A stretch of DNA of 50,412 bases from Caldisalinibacter kiritimatiensis. GTDB taxonomy: Bacteria > Bacillota > Clostridia > Tissierellales > Caldisalinibacteraceae. The stretch's first letter is position 1. Each line of letters begins with the position of its first letter. Location of the stretch: the NCBI RefSeq assembly GCF_000387765.1, contig NZ_ARZA01000269.1, forward strand, positions 1 to 50,412, read 5' to 3'. The position numbers were made by a program, and so were the translations under genes. This document shows positions 25,189 through 33,000 of the stretch, piece by piece. The notes below the pieces were generated by a model. The model saw nothing but the letters and a program-made list of their open reading frames with translations, ran no database searches and had not been told where the DNA came from.

Positions 25189-26076
25189 ATGAGAAGAATA
25201 GCGTTAATTTTATTATTAGCAATAACTATGTCTACTGTAGTAGGATGTGGTTTTGAAAACAGTGAAAGAATAGTTATAGGAGGAAAAAACTTTACAGAAC
25301 AAGAGTTGTTAGTGTATTTATTAGAAGGGGTTATTGAAGGCAAAACAGATGTTGAAGTAGAAACTAAACCATACCTTGGTGGAACTAATGTGGTAGATAA
25401 AGCGTTAGAAAGAGGAGACCTAGATGTATACGTTGAATACACAGGTACTGCTTTATTAAGTATATTAGGTATGGAAGCTATGAACGACCCAGATGCAGTT
25501 TATGAAAAAGTAAAGAAAGTATATGAAGAAGATAGAAATTTAATTTGGTTAGAGCCATTAGGATTTAACAATACTTATACTTTAGCTATGAAGAAAGATA
25601 AGGTAGAAGAGTTAGGTATACAAACTTTTTCTGATTTAAAGAAGCATGCACCTAATTTAGTGTTAGCAGGTACTCAAGAGTTTCTTGAAAGAGTTGACGG
25701 ATATAAAGGCTTGAAAAAAGCATATGATATGAATTTTAAAGATGTGAAGGGAATGGACCCTGGATTAACATATAGGGCTGTAAAAGATGATAAAGTAGAT
25801 GTTAATACTGCTTTTGCTACGGATGGTAGAATAGCTGCATTTAAGTTAGTGACTTTAAAGGATAATAAAAACTATTTTCCACCATACTATGCAGCTCCAA
25901 TTATTAGAAAAGATACATTAGAAAAGTATCCTCAATTAGAAGATGCAATTAATTCTTTAGCGGGGAAATTAAATGATGAAGTAATGAGACAATTAAATGC
26001 ACAAGTAGATATTGAGAAAAAAGATGCTAAAAAAGTAGCTTTAGAATGGTTAAAATCAGAGGGAATAATAGAATAG
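25189..26076 (+). CDS. opuCC: OpuC-type osmolyte-binding lipoprotein
   Basis: A 295-aa solute-binding lipoprotein. Signal peptide with lipobox VVGC (Cys 20). The mature part starts with the family motif IGGKNFTEQELLVYLLEG, followed by KPYLGGTNVVDKALERGDLDVYVEYTGTA (conserved in OpuC/OsmX proteins) and the hinge strands. It would bind a quaternary-ammonium osmolyte outside the membrane and deliver it to the permease. It lies about 200 bases after the permease gene, a wider gap than usual, so it may have an extra promoter to produce more binding protein than transporter. AGGAGAG precedes the ATG. A strong terminator ends the operon. Confidence 0.92.
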   Translation: MRRIALILLLAITMSTVVGCGFENSERIVIGGKNFTEQELLVYLLEGVIEGKTDVEVETKPYLGGTNVVDKALERGDLDVYVEYTGTALLSILGMEAMNDPDAVYEKVKKVYEEDRNLIWLEPLGFNNTYTLAMKKDKVEELGIQTFSDLKKHAPNLVLAGTQEFLERVDGYKGLKKAYDMNFKDVKGMDPGLTYRAVKDDKVDVNTAFATDGRIAAFKLVTLKDNKNYFPPYYAAPIIRKDTLEKYPQLEDAINSLAGKLNDEVMRQLNAQVDIEKKDAKKVALEWLKSEGIIE

Positions 26077-26084
26077 TTAAGTTT

Positions 26085-26112
26085 ATGGCACACTAGATAG
26101 TGTGCCATTTTT
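26085..26112 (+). terminator. Rho-independent terminator of the opuC-type operon
   Basis: Stem ATGGCACAC paired with GTGTGCCAT over TAGATA, then T residues. Confidence 0.9.
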
Positions 26113-26274
26113 AATAACAAATATTTTACATTGAATTTAAAGGTATTTGAATGGATATTATAGAATATACATAAAGGTAGTAGGTTTTATTTAACGTTTA
26201 AATATGAAATTATATACATTATTTTAGTATGATAATTAGACCTAAAAATAAATTTTGAAAGGTGGCGTTTGTAT

Positions 26275-27039
26275 ATGGCAGATATAATTGATTACAAAAT
26301 TCATGGAGATGACATGCAAATAGTAGAAATTGAGCTAGACCCAGGTGAAGGTGTAAGAGCAGAAGCAGGTACAATGATGTATATGGATGATGAAATAGTC
26401 ATGCAAACTTCTACTGGTGGAGGTTTATTTAAAGGATTTAAAAGAATGATTACAGGTGAAAGTTTTTTTATTACTACTTTTATGTATAATGGTAGAGGTA
26501 AAGGACATGTAGCTTTTGGTGCCCCTTATCCAGGAAAAATCATACCAATAGAACTAGACAAATTTGGAGGAAGTTTTACGTGTCAAAAGGATGCCTTTTT
26601 ATGTGCAGCAAGGGGAGTGGAAATAGAAGTAGCATTTACTAGAAAATTAGGAGCAGGTTTCTTTGGAGGAGAAGGTTTTATTCTTCAAAGATTAGAAGGT
26701 AATGGTATGGCATTTGTTCATGCTGGTGGTACAATTATAAAAAGGGAACTTTCTCCATATGAGACAATAAAAGTAGATACAGGATGTATAGTTGGATTTT
26801 CTAATACAGTGAATTATGATATACAATTTGTTGGAGGATTTAAGAATGCTTTATTTGGAGGAGAAGGATTATTTCTAGCAAATTTAACTGGCCCAGGAAC
26901 TGTGTACTTACAAAGCTTACCGTTATCAAGACTAGCAGACAGAATTTTATCTTCAGCAAATTTTAGGCAAGTAGGTGAGAAAAAAGGATTAGGAGGAATA
27001 GGTGGTAGTTTAATAGATGATATCCTAAGTGGGGACTAA
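26275..27039 (+). CDS. AIM24/TIGR00266 family protein
   Basis: A 254-aa protein of the AIM24-like (TIGR00266) family. ATG 26275 is used because GAAAGGTGG at 26257-26265 is nine bases away; a TTG at 26269 is too close. It begins with a DMQIVEIELDPGEGVRAEAG beta stretch and has repeated glycine-rich strands (GGGLFKGFKR, GAGFFGGEGFILQRL, GGFKNALFGGEGLFL), typical of its triple-stranded beta prism fold. There is no signal peptide. Function is unresolved in bacteria; the eukaryotic relative AIM24 is mitochondrial. It is alone between terminators. Confidence 0.9.
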   Translation: MADIIDYKIHGDDMQIVEIELDPGEGVRAEAGTMMYMDDEIVMQTSTGGGLFKGFKRMITGESFFITTFMYNGRGKGHVAFGAPYPGKIIPIELDKFGGSFTCQKDAFLCAARGVEIEVAFTRKLGAGFFGGEGFILQRLEGNGMAFVHAGGTIIKRELSPYETIKVDTGCIVGFSNTVNYDIQFVGGFKNALFGGEGLFLANLTGPGTVYLQSLPLSRLADRILSSANFRQVGEKKGLGGIGGSLIDDILSGD

Positions 27040-27066
27040 AAAGTAGCCTTAAATGGCTACTTTTTT
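27038..27066 (+). terminator. Rho-independent terminator after the AIM24-family gene
   Basis: Stem AAAAAGTAGCC paired with GGCTACTTTTT over TTAAAT, overlapping the stop codon and ending in T residues. Confidence 0.9.
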
Positions 27067-27168
27067 ATTCTATAGGAAAGTATAACTCATTGAATTGCTG
27101 GAACATGGATAAATACTGCATCTAAGCAGTACAGAAAATTTTGTAAGAGAATAAAAAATAGGGGTTGT

Positions 27169-27273
27169 AGGGGACAGGGTCCCCTGCCGTTTTAAGAGGG
27201 GTGTTCAGGATGTTAAACATCCGCCGAAGGGGAACTAGGTTCCCCTAGCGGAGCGAGCTATGCTCGCTTTTTT
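27169..27273. repeat. GC-rich array of four short hairpins, REP-like element
   Basis: Four palindromes with 3-base loops follow one another: AGGGGAC-AGG-GTCCCCT (27169-27185), GGATGT-TAA-ACATCC (27208-27222), GGGGAAC-TAG-GTTCCCC (27229-27245) and AGCGAGC-TAT-GCTCGCT (27252-27268), the last with a T run. The block is visibly GC-rich against its surroundings. Its last 31 bases (27245-27275) recur at 7631. It carries no gene and sits between the AIM24 terminator and the ECF promoter. Confidence 0.8.
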
Positions 27274-27349
27274 ATCTATAATCAACAGAAGGAAATACTA
27301 AAAGAAAGTAAAATAAATATACACATGTAAAAATTTACCGAGTTAACTT

Positions 27350-27377
27350 TGAAACGAAAATACAACTGTAACGTTTA
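27350..27377 (+). promoter_or_regulatory. ECF-type promoter of the sigma factor gene
   Basis: TGAAAC (27350-27355), a 16-base spacer and CGTTTA (27372-27377) match the SigW-type ECF consensus (TGAAAC-N16-CGTA) closely. It lies 35 bases before the sigma gene start. ECF sigma factors usually transcribe their own operon, so this supports autoregulation. Confidence 0.65.
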
Positions 27378-27411
27378 CTATTATAGAACAAATAAAACTG
27401 GGGTGAAAAAA

Positions 27412-27936
27412 ATGAAACATGTTTCAAGACTTAGGTTTGATTTTACTCAGACCTATAAGGAATTGTGGCCACAAATCTATAAGTTTATATACTATAAGGT
27501 ACAGAATAAGCAAGAAGCTGAAGAACTTACCCAAGATGTGTTCCAAAAGGTATATAAGCAAATAGAGAAAAATAATATAAGTGAAAATAAAATTAAAGCC
27601 TATCTGTATACGTCAGCACGTAATACAGTATATGACACATGGCGAAAGAGAAAAAGACAACCCAATGTAATAATGCTTGAAGAATTAAAAGAAAATGGGT
27701 TAGAGCCAAGTGCTAAAAAAGAAAGTATAGAAGACAATATTTTAGTAGAAAAGGCTTTAGAGCAGCTTTCTGAAACAGAAAGGAAAATACTTAAACTTAG
27801 AATTATAGAGGGATATAAAATTGATGAAGTGGCAGATATGTTAGATAAGCCAATTGGAACAATTAAAAGTATGCAATATAGAGCACTTAAAAAGCTAAAA
27901 AATAGATTAGTAGAAGGAGGTTATTTTAATGAATAA
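27412..27936 (+). CDS. ECF-type RNA polymerase sigma factor
   Basis: A 174-aa sigma-70 family factor with only regions 2 and 4. ATG 27412 follows GGGGTG; an open upstream extension to 27349 overlaps the promoter and is rejected. Region 2 includes IYYKVQNKQEAEELTQDVFQ and AYLYTSARNTVYDTWRKRKR, the core-binding and -10 recognition helices. Region 4 includes LSETERKILKLRIIEGYKID and GTIKSMQYRALKKLKN, the -35 recognition helix-turn-helix. Its stop overlaps the next gene, a membrane anti-sigma factor, by 8 bases. The regulon is probably envelope-related. Confidence 0.92.
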   Translation: MKHVSRLRFDFTQTYKELWPQIYKFIYYKVQNKQEAEELTQDVFQKVYKQIEKNNISENKIKAYLYTSARNTVYDTWRKRKRQPNVIMLEELKENGLEPSAKKESIEDNILVEKALEQLSETERKILKLRIIEGYKIDEVADMLDKPIGTIKSMQYRALKKLKNRLVEGGYFNE

Positions 27937-29290
27937 GGATAATAAAAATCTTCAAAAAGAAGAGATAATTAACTCATTCATAGATGATTTAACCAAAGAA
28001 ATGAAACCAAGGGCATATAAAGAATTAAATGATAAAGAGATTGAGGAGCTAGAAGATTTATTTGAAACTATAAGAGCCGTGAAAAGATTAAAGAAAGATA
28101 ATAATGAAAAAAGAGTAAAGAATAAAAAGAAATTTTCATTAATAAGATTAACAGCAATAGCTGCTGTGTTAGCTTTAGTAATTACAGCGGGAAGTCTTTT
28201 TAGAGTACCTTTTATTAACAATCTAGAAAATAATAACGAAACAGAATTTTTTGGTTCAAATAATATTGTATATGCAATGGTAGAGGCTTATGAAGAGTTA
28301 ATAAGTTATTCAGGAACTATTGAAATACGCTCATTAAATAATGGAGCGATAGATTATATTGAAACCATAGATGTTAGATATAAAAAGCCTAATAAATACG
28401 TTGCAGTTCATGAATATGATGGTTATAAACGAACAATGATAAGTGACGGAGAAAAACTATACACTGTTGAAGGAAATAATGTAACAGTAGATTATAGCAA
28501 TCCAAAGAAAGAATTGTGGCGCTATCATATAGGTAAGCAGATACAAGAATTAACTCAAGCTGAAGAAGTGATAAAAATAGGAAGTGAAACTATTTTAGGA
28601 AGAGAAGCAGATATATTTAAGTATAGATTTGCAGATAGTGATATATATAATAAAATATGGGTAGATAAGAAGACAAAATTACCATTAAAGAAGGAATTAA
28701 ACTTACCAGAAGATAGAAAACTAATCAATCAGTTTATAAGTTTAGAAATAAATCCTGAAATAGAAGACACAGCTTTCAATTATCAAATAGGGGATAATAA
28801 AAATGTAGTACAACTAAATGAAAAAGTAGATATAAGTGAAGTGAAAGAATCATGGAAAGGAACTGAAAAGTTAATTAACCAAGTATCACAAGAATTACAA
28901 TTAATAAGTACAGTAAGATTAGAAGACAATATTATTTATGATTATTTATTGAAGTTTACTGAAGCAAGTAGTGAAGAATATTTAGATGTGTATGTTACTA
29001 TTGAACCAAAAACCGATTATTATGTTAAAGATGCTGAACATGGACAATTAGGTACCGGATGGGTAGAAATAAATAAAGATGCAATAAATGTGTTTAAAGT
29101 ATATATAGGGGAAAGTAACTTAGTTAAGTGGGTTACTAAAGATTTCGAAGTAGTAATGGTAAGTAATATTGATACAGATAAAATGGTTCGAATTTTAGAA
29201 AGTATACAGGGAGAGAAAATAAAGCAAATTAATGAAAAAGAATTAAATGAATTAGGTATAAAGCAAGTTCAAACGAAGACTAATCATTAG
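27929..29290 (+). CDS. Membrane anti-sigma factor with LolA/RseB-like and DUF4367-like domains
   Basis: A 453-aa single-pass protein. Residues 1-70 are cytosolic, helical and charged (likely the sigma-binding part, no zinc-binding HxxxCxxC). Residues about 72-90 are a membrane segment. The outside part has a LolA/MucB-like half (about 110-285: YEELISYSGTIEIRSL, RTMISDGEKLYTV, GREADIFKYRF, IWVDKKTKLPLKKEL) and a C-terminal DUF4367-like half (about 300-445, with VVMVSNIDTDKMVRILESIQ). It overlaps the sigma gene by 8 bases with GAAGGAGG before the ATG. Lipoprotein-carrier-like sensing of lipids or mislocalised lipoproteins is a plausible signal, by analogy with RseB. Confidence 0.82.
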   Translation: MNKDNKNLQKEEIINSFIDDLTKEMKPRAYKELNDKEIEELEDLFETIRAVKRLKKDNNEKRVKNKKKFSLIRLTAIAAVLALVITAGSLFRVPFINNLENNNETEFFGSNNIVYAMVEAYEELISYSGTIEIRSLNNGAIDYIETIDVRYKKPNKYVAVHEYDGYKRTMISDGEKLYTVEGNNVTVDYSNPKKELWRYHIGKQIQELTQAEEVIKIGSETILGREADIFKYRFADSDIYNKIWVDKKTKLPLKKELNLPEDRKLINQFISLEINPEIEDTAFNYQIGDNKNVVQLNEKVDISEVKESWKGTEKLINQVSQELQLISTVRLEDNIIYDYLLKFTEASSEEYLDVYVTIEPKTDYYVKDAEHGQLGTGWVEINKDAINVFKVYIGESNLVKWVTKDFEVVMVSNIDTDKMVRILESIQGEKIKQINEKELNELGIKQVQTKTNH

Positions 29291-29311
29291 AATGAAAATG
29301 GAAAATATAGT

Positions 29312-29340
29312 TTGACAGTAGGCAATTGTTAGTATAAAAT
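29312..29340 (+). promoter_or_regulatory. Sigma-A promoter of the trpS T-box leader
   Basis: TTGACA at 29312-29317 and TAAAAT at 29335-29340 with a 17-base spacer. It begins 21 bases after the anti-sigma stop codon and would place the transcript start near 29347, before the T-box stem I. Confidence 0.6.
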
Positions 29341-29383
29341 TATAATAAATTTAAGGTTTTAAGGTAATATAATATTATAAAGC

Positions 29384-29613
29384 TATGATTGAGAATAGTA
29401 AGTGTACTATCTCTCTAAAGCGAGTCGGGGATGGTGTGAGCCCGGTGTGTAGAGGTATACTGAATGGACTCATGAGCGTAAGTCTGAAACTTTAGTAGGG
29501 CTTATCGGTTATCCACCGTTATTGGATTAGAGTGGGTCATTTGACCAAGTAGAGTGGTACCACGGAAGAATAACCTTTCGTCTCTAATTTTAGGGATGAA
29601 AGGTTTTTTAATT
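29384..29613 (+). promoter_or_regulatory. T-box leader, tryptophan specifier, controlling trpS
   Basis: The T-box core AGAGTGGTACCACGG is at 29551-29565. A terminator follows: AACCTTTCGTC pairs with GATGAAAGGTT and a T run (29572-29612). In stem I, GTGTAC (29402-29407) pairs with GTATAC (29455-29460). The specifier side then reads TGAA-TGG-A, giving the Trp codon UGG at 29465-29467. Uncharged tRNA-Trp would stabilise the antiterminator and turn on trpS. A small hairpin (GCAGCTTTAGCTGC, 29649-29662) lies between the terminator and the trpS binding site. Confidence 0.92.
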
Positions 29614-29690
29614 TGTAAGCTAATAGTGAAAAGCAAATAACCAAAAAGGCAGCTTTAGCTGCATTTAAAACTGTAGAAGGAGGTATTAAA

Positions 29691-30695
29691 ATGGGAGATA
29701 AAAAAGTAATATTTAGTGGAGTGCAGCCTTCAGGAAAAGTTACTATAGGAAACTATCTTGGAGCTATAAAAAACTGGGTATCATTACAAGATGATTATGA
29801 TTGTTATTATTGCATAGTTGACCTTCATGCAATTACAGTTCCACAAGTACCTAAAGATTTGAGAAGAAATTCATTAGAATTATTAGCTCAATATATAGCA
29901 TGTGGTCTTGACCTTGAAAAGAACACTATGTTTATTCAATCCCATGTAAGTGCTCATGCAGAATTAGCTTGGATACTAAATTGTATGACGTATATGGGAC
30001 AATTAAATAGGATGACTCAGTTTAAGGAAAAGTCAAAAAAGAATGAAGCTAACCTTAATGCAGGTTTATTTACTTATCCGGTTTTAATGGCAGCAGACAT
30101 ATTGCTATATCAAACAGACCTTGTTCCAGTAGGAGAAGACCAAAAACAACATTTAGAATTAGCTAGAGATTTAGCAGAAAGATTCAATAATAGATATAGT
30201 GAGACCTTTAAAGTACCAGAGCCATATATAGCAAAAGTTGGAGCGAGGATAATGAGCTTACAAGACCCAACTAGTAAGATGTCAAAATCAGATGAAAACG
30301 AAAATAGCTATATATTACTTACAGATACTCCAGATGCCATAAGAAGAAAGGTTAAAAGAGCGGTTACTGATTCATTAAATAGAATTAAATATTGTGATGA
30401 ACAACCAGGAATAAAGAATTTATTAAATATATATTCAAAGATTACAGGAGAAAGTATGGAAGAAATTGAACAGAGATACGAAGGAGAAGGATATGCTAAA
30501 TTCAAAAAAGATTTAGCAGAGATAATAGTAGAAGAATTAAGACCAATAAGGGAAAAAGTAGAAGACTTAATGAAAAATAAAGATTATTTAGAAAAGGTTT
30601 ATATGGAAGGTGCTAATAAAGCAGAAAGAGCAGCTTGGAAAACTTTAAGAAAAGTATATAGAAAAGTTGGGTTTATACAGAAAAAATTTAAATAA
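29691..30695 (+). CDS. trpS: Tryptophanyl-tRNA synthetase
   Basis: A 334-aa class I synthetase of normal bacterial length. The N-terminus has SGVQPSGKVTIGNYLGA, with TIGN (18-21) as the HIGH-equivalent. KMSKS is at 196-200 inside DPTSKMSKSDEN. The middle has GEDQKQHLELARDLAERFN, conserved in TrpRS. It attaches Trp to tRNA-Trp in the cytosol. GAAGGAGG precedes the ATG, and a T-box with a UGG specifier lies upstream, in full agreement with the enzyme's identity. It ends in a bidirectional terminator shared with the convergent lipoprotein gene. Confidence 0.97.
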   Translation: MGDKKVIFSGVQPSGKVTIGNYLGAIKNWVSLQDDYDCYYCIVDLHAITVPQVPKDLRRNSLELLAQYIACGLDLEKNTMFIQSHVSAHAELAWILNCMTYMGQLNRMTQFKEKSKKNEANLNAGLFTYPVLMAADILLYQTDLVPVGEDQKQHLELARDLAERFNNRYSETFKVPEPYIAKVGARIMSLQDPTSKMSKSDENENSYILLTDTPDAIRRKVKRAVTDSLNRIKYCDEQPGIKNLLNIYSKITGESMEEIEQRYEGEGYAKFKKDLAEIIVEELRPIREKVEDLMKNKDYLEKVYMEGANKAERAAWKTLRKVYRKVGFIQKKFK

Positions 30696-30731
30696 ATAAA
30701 AGGTCGCTACATATGTAGCGACCTTTTATTT
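30694..30731. terminator. Bidirectional terminator between trpS and the lipoprotein gene
   Basis: A 17-bp perfect stem, AAATAAAAGGTCGCTAC and its complement over ATAT. It overlaps the ends of both convergent genes. Confidence 0.92.
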
Positions 30732-31734
30732 ATTTTGTAGTATTCATAGCTTTTTCAGCAAATTCAGTTGTAACTATTTTTTCATAAGGTGCTCTTTCAT
30801 CAAGCTCACCTGCTAATTCCATTATTTCCATCAAGTGATTTAATCCTTCTTCAGTTAGTACAGGGTCCGGCTTCCAAGTATCTTGTTCTTTATATCTGTT
30901 TACCACAGTAATAAGAATATCTTTATCTGCATCTGGGAAATGTGGTTGTATAGCTTCAGCAACTTCTTCACTTGAGTGGTTTTGTACCCATAACATACCT
31001 TTGTAAATAGCATTAGTAAATCCTTGTATTATGTCTGGATTTTCTTCAATATAGCTCTTTGTAGCACTGTAACAAGTATAAGGGATATATCCTCCTTCTT
31101 TACCTATTGAAGCTACTATATATCCTTTACCTTCCTTTTCAAGTAATGAAGCAGTTGGTTCAAATAGTGTTGTATAATCTCCTTCTCCACCAGTAAAAGC
31201 TCCTGCCATTACTGCAAATTGTATGTCAGTCCTTACATTTACATCTTTACCAGGCATTAAATCGTGTTTTTTTAGAACATATTCTAAAGTCATTTCAGGC
31301 ATACCGCCTTTACGTCCACCAATAATAGTTTTACCTTTTAATTTATCAAAGGTAAAGTCAGGATCCTTTTCTCTTCCTACTAAGAAAGAACCATCCTTTT
31401 GAGTTAATTGAGCAAAGTTTATTGCATAATCTTTTCTACCTTGATTATAAACATAAATTGATGCTTCAGGACCCATGAAACCGATATCCGCTTGACCACT
31501 TAGTAGTGCAGTCATTGATTTATCTGCACCTTTTCCATTAGATAGTTCAATTTTTATTCCTTCTTCTTCAAAGAAGCCCTTTGTCATGGCTACATATTGT
31601 GGAGCATAGAATACCGAGTGAGTTACTTCAACTAATCTTACAGTAGTTAATTTATCCTTTTGGCAGCCAATTAGAAGCGTAGATGTCATAAAAATAAGTA
31701 CAACGATGAAAGAAATAAATTTAAATTTTTTCAC
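30730..31734 (-). CDS. Orphan ABC transporter substrate-binding lipoprotein (NMT1/SsuA-like)
   Basis: A 334-aa solute-binding lipoprotein, minus strand. Signal peptide with lipobox LIGC (Cys 24). Then VTHSVFYAPQYVAMTKGFFE, the classic NMT1/SsuA/TauA start, followed by GADKSMTALLSGQADIGFMG and KGKTIIGGRKGGMPEM. These proteins bind sulfonates, nitrate, thiamine precursors or other small organic molecules. There is no permease or ATPase gene within the window on either side, so it must use a transporter encoded elsewhere or serve another role. Divergent from the next gene, with a 155-base spacer. The ligand cannot be predicted from sequence. Confidence 0.88.
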   Translation of the reverse strand: MKKFKFISFIVVLIFMTSTLLIGCQKDKLTTVRLVEVTHSVFYAPQYVAMTKGFFEEEGIKIELSNGKGADKSMTALLSGQADIGFMGPEASIYVYNQGRKDYAINFAQLTQKDGSFLVGREKDPDFTFDKLKGKTIIGGRKGGMPEMTLEYVLKKHDLMPGKDVNVRTDIQFAVMAGAFTGGEGDYTTLFEPTASLLEKEGKGYIVASIGKEGGYIPYTCYSATKSYIEENPDIIQGFTNAIYKGMLWVQNHSSEEVAEAIQPHFPDADKDILITVVNRYKEQDTWKPDPVLTEEGLNHLMEIMELAGELDERAPYEKIVTTEFAEKAMNTTK

Positions 31735-31889
31735 TTTAATTCCTCCCTAAAAATTAAATTAGCTATATAGACATTATATTCAACAAATGAATTATGGTTA
31801 CAAAAATTGGTTAGTATCTATATTTAATCAAAGTTGAATATAGAAGGAGTTTATAGCATAAGATATAGAAATATCAGGGAGGTTTTAGA

Positions 31890-32231
31890 ATGGAGTTAAA
31901 TATAAAAGTTGATAATAATAAAACTAGATATGGTTTTATTAAGGGGAAAATAGGTCCTTATAGATGGTTTGCTCTTGTACATAAAAAAGATGTTGACTAT
32001 GGTATTAATCCTAAAACTTTAGAAAAAGGAAAAGGAAGGATAGTACGGTTGTGCATATATGAAGAAGTAACAAAAGAATATAGATTAAATAAAGATGAGA
32101 TATATACAAAAAGGTATATATATGCTAATTATCAAAGACGATGGGATGTAAAAAGTAAAGAGTATATTCATATTGTAAAGAGGTTAGTAGAGTATTTAGA
32201 GAGAAGATATAGTTTAAAGGTAATTAAGTAA
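31890..32231 (+). CDS. Hypothetical 113-aa basic protein
   Basis: An unrecognised 113-aa, strongly basic protein with AGGGAGG before the ATG. The sequence is rich in K, Y and R, with segments such as GFIKGKIGPYRWFALVHKKD and IVRLCIYEEVTKEYRLN that look like a small beta barrel, and a C-terminal helix (IVKRLVEYLERRYSL). No signal peptide or membrane segment. The composition would suit nucleic-acid binding, but no motif is recognised. It is divergent from the lipoprotein gene and about 170 bases before pgsA. Confidence 0.75.
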   Translation: MELNIKVDNNKTRYGFIKGKIGPYRWFALVHKKDVDYGINPKTLEKGKGRIVRLCIYEEVTKEYRLNKDEIYTKRYIYANYQRRWDVKSKEYIHIVKRLVEYLERRYSLKVIK

Positions 32232-32399
32232 TAATTCCAAGTAAATTATCATAAATAGGAAGGAAAAATTATTTTACTGTAGAAGTCTATAATAAAGTAT
32301 AAATAAAACTTGACGAATGATAAAGAAAAATTATAATAGATAATATGACAAGTTTTAGCAAGTTAAAACCATAGTCAATAAATACTGAAGAGGTGCATT

Positions 32400-32954
32400 A
32401 TGAATATACCAAATATATTGACAACCATTAGATTTTTCTTAGTACCAACGTTTATATATGTATTTTATACACCTTCCATTGAAAATAATGTTTTAATTGC
32501 TACTTTTGTTTTTATACTAGCTGGTATAACTGATGTTTTAGATGGTTATATAGCAAGGACTTATAACATGGTGACTAAGTGGGGTATAGCTTTAGACCCT
32601 TTAGCTGACAAACTCATGCAGCTTACTGTTTTAATTTGCTTTACGGATAAAGGATATTTACCTGTTTGGGTGATTTTAGTTGTAGGAGTTAAAGAGCTAC
32701 TTATGATAGCTGGGGCACTATTTTTATACTATTTTGTAGACCGTACAGTAATTCCTTCGAATAGATATGGAAAAGCAGCAACAGTATTTTTCTATGTAGC
32801 GATATTAGTAATAGCTATAGATATAAGTCCAATAATTAATTATTTCTTTGTTTTATTAGCAGTTACAACAACTGTGATAGCATTTATAAATTATTTAATA
32901 GGATTTAAAGAAATAAATGAAAATAGCTGTGAAAATAAAAATGTTGACAAATAA
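32400..32954 (+). CDS. pgsA: CDP-diacylglycerol-glycerol-3-phosphate 3-phosphatidyltransferase
   Basis: A 184-aa integral membrane enzyme with about five or six membrane segments. The CDP-alcohol phosphotransferase signature is complete: D45, D48-G49, A52-R53, G62, D66 and D70 (DVLDGYIARTYNMVTKWG continuing to LDPLADK). It joins CDP-diacylglycerol and glycerol-3-phosphate, the committed step to phosphatidylglycerol. The N-terminal MNIPNILTTIRF is typical of PgsA. GAAGAGGTG precedes the ATG. The 3' end of the gene contains the -35 box for the following valS leader. Other CDP-alcohol transferases are possible but less likely. Confidence 0.9.
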   Translation: MNIPNILTTIRFFLVPTFIYVFYTPSIENNVLIATFVFILAGITDVLDGYIARTYNMVTKWGIALDPLADKLMQLTVLICFTDKGYLPVWVILVVGVKELLMIAGALFLYYFVDRTVIPSNRYGKAATVFFYVAILVIAIDISPIINYFFVLLAVTTTVIAFINYLIGFKEINENSCENKNVDK

Positions 32955-32971
32955 AGTCTATTGTATATAAT
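32944..32971 (+). promoter_or_regulatory. Sigma-A promoter of the valS T-box operon, overlapping pgsA
   Basis: TTGACA at 32944-32949 lies within the last codons of pgsA (Asn-Val-Asp-Lys-stop), and TATAAT is at 32966-32971 (16-base spacer). The transcript would start near 32978, ahead of the T-box. Confidence 0.7.
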
Positions 32972-33000
32972 ATAAAGTAAATTGTATATAATAAAAGCTG

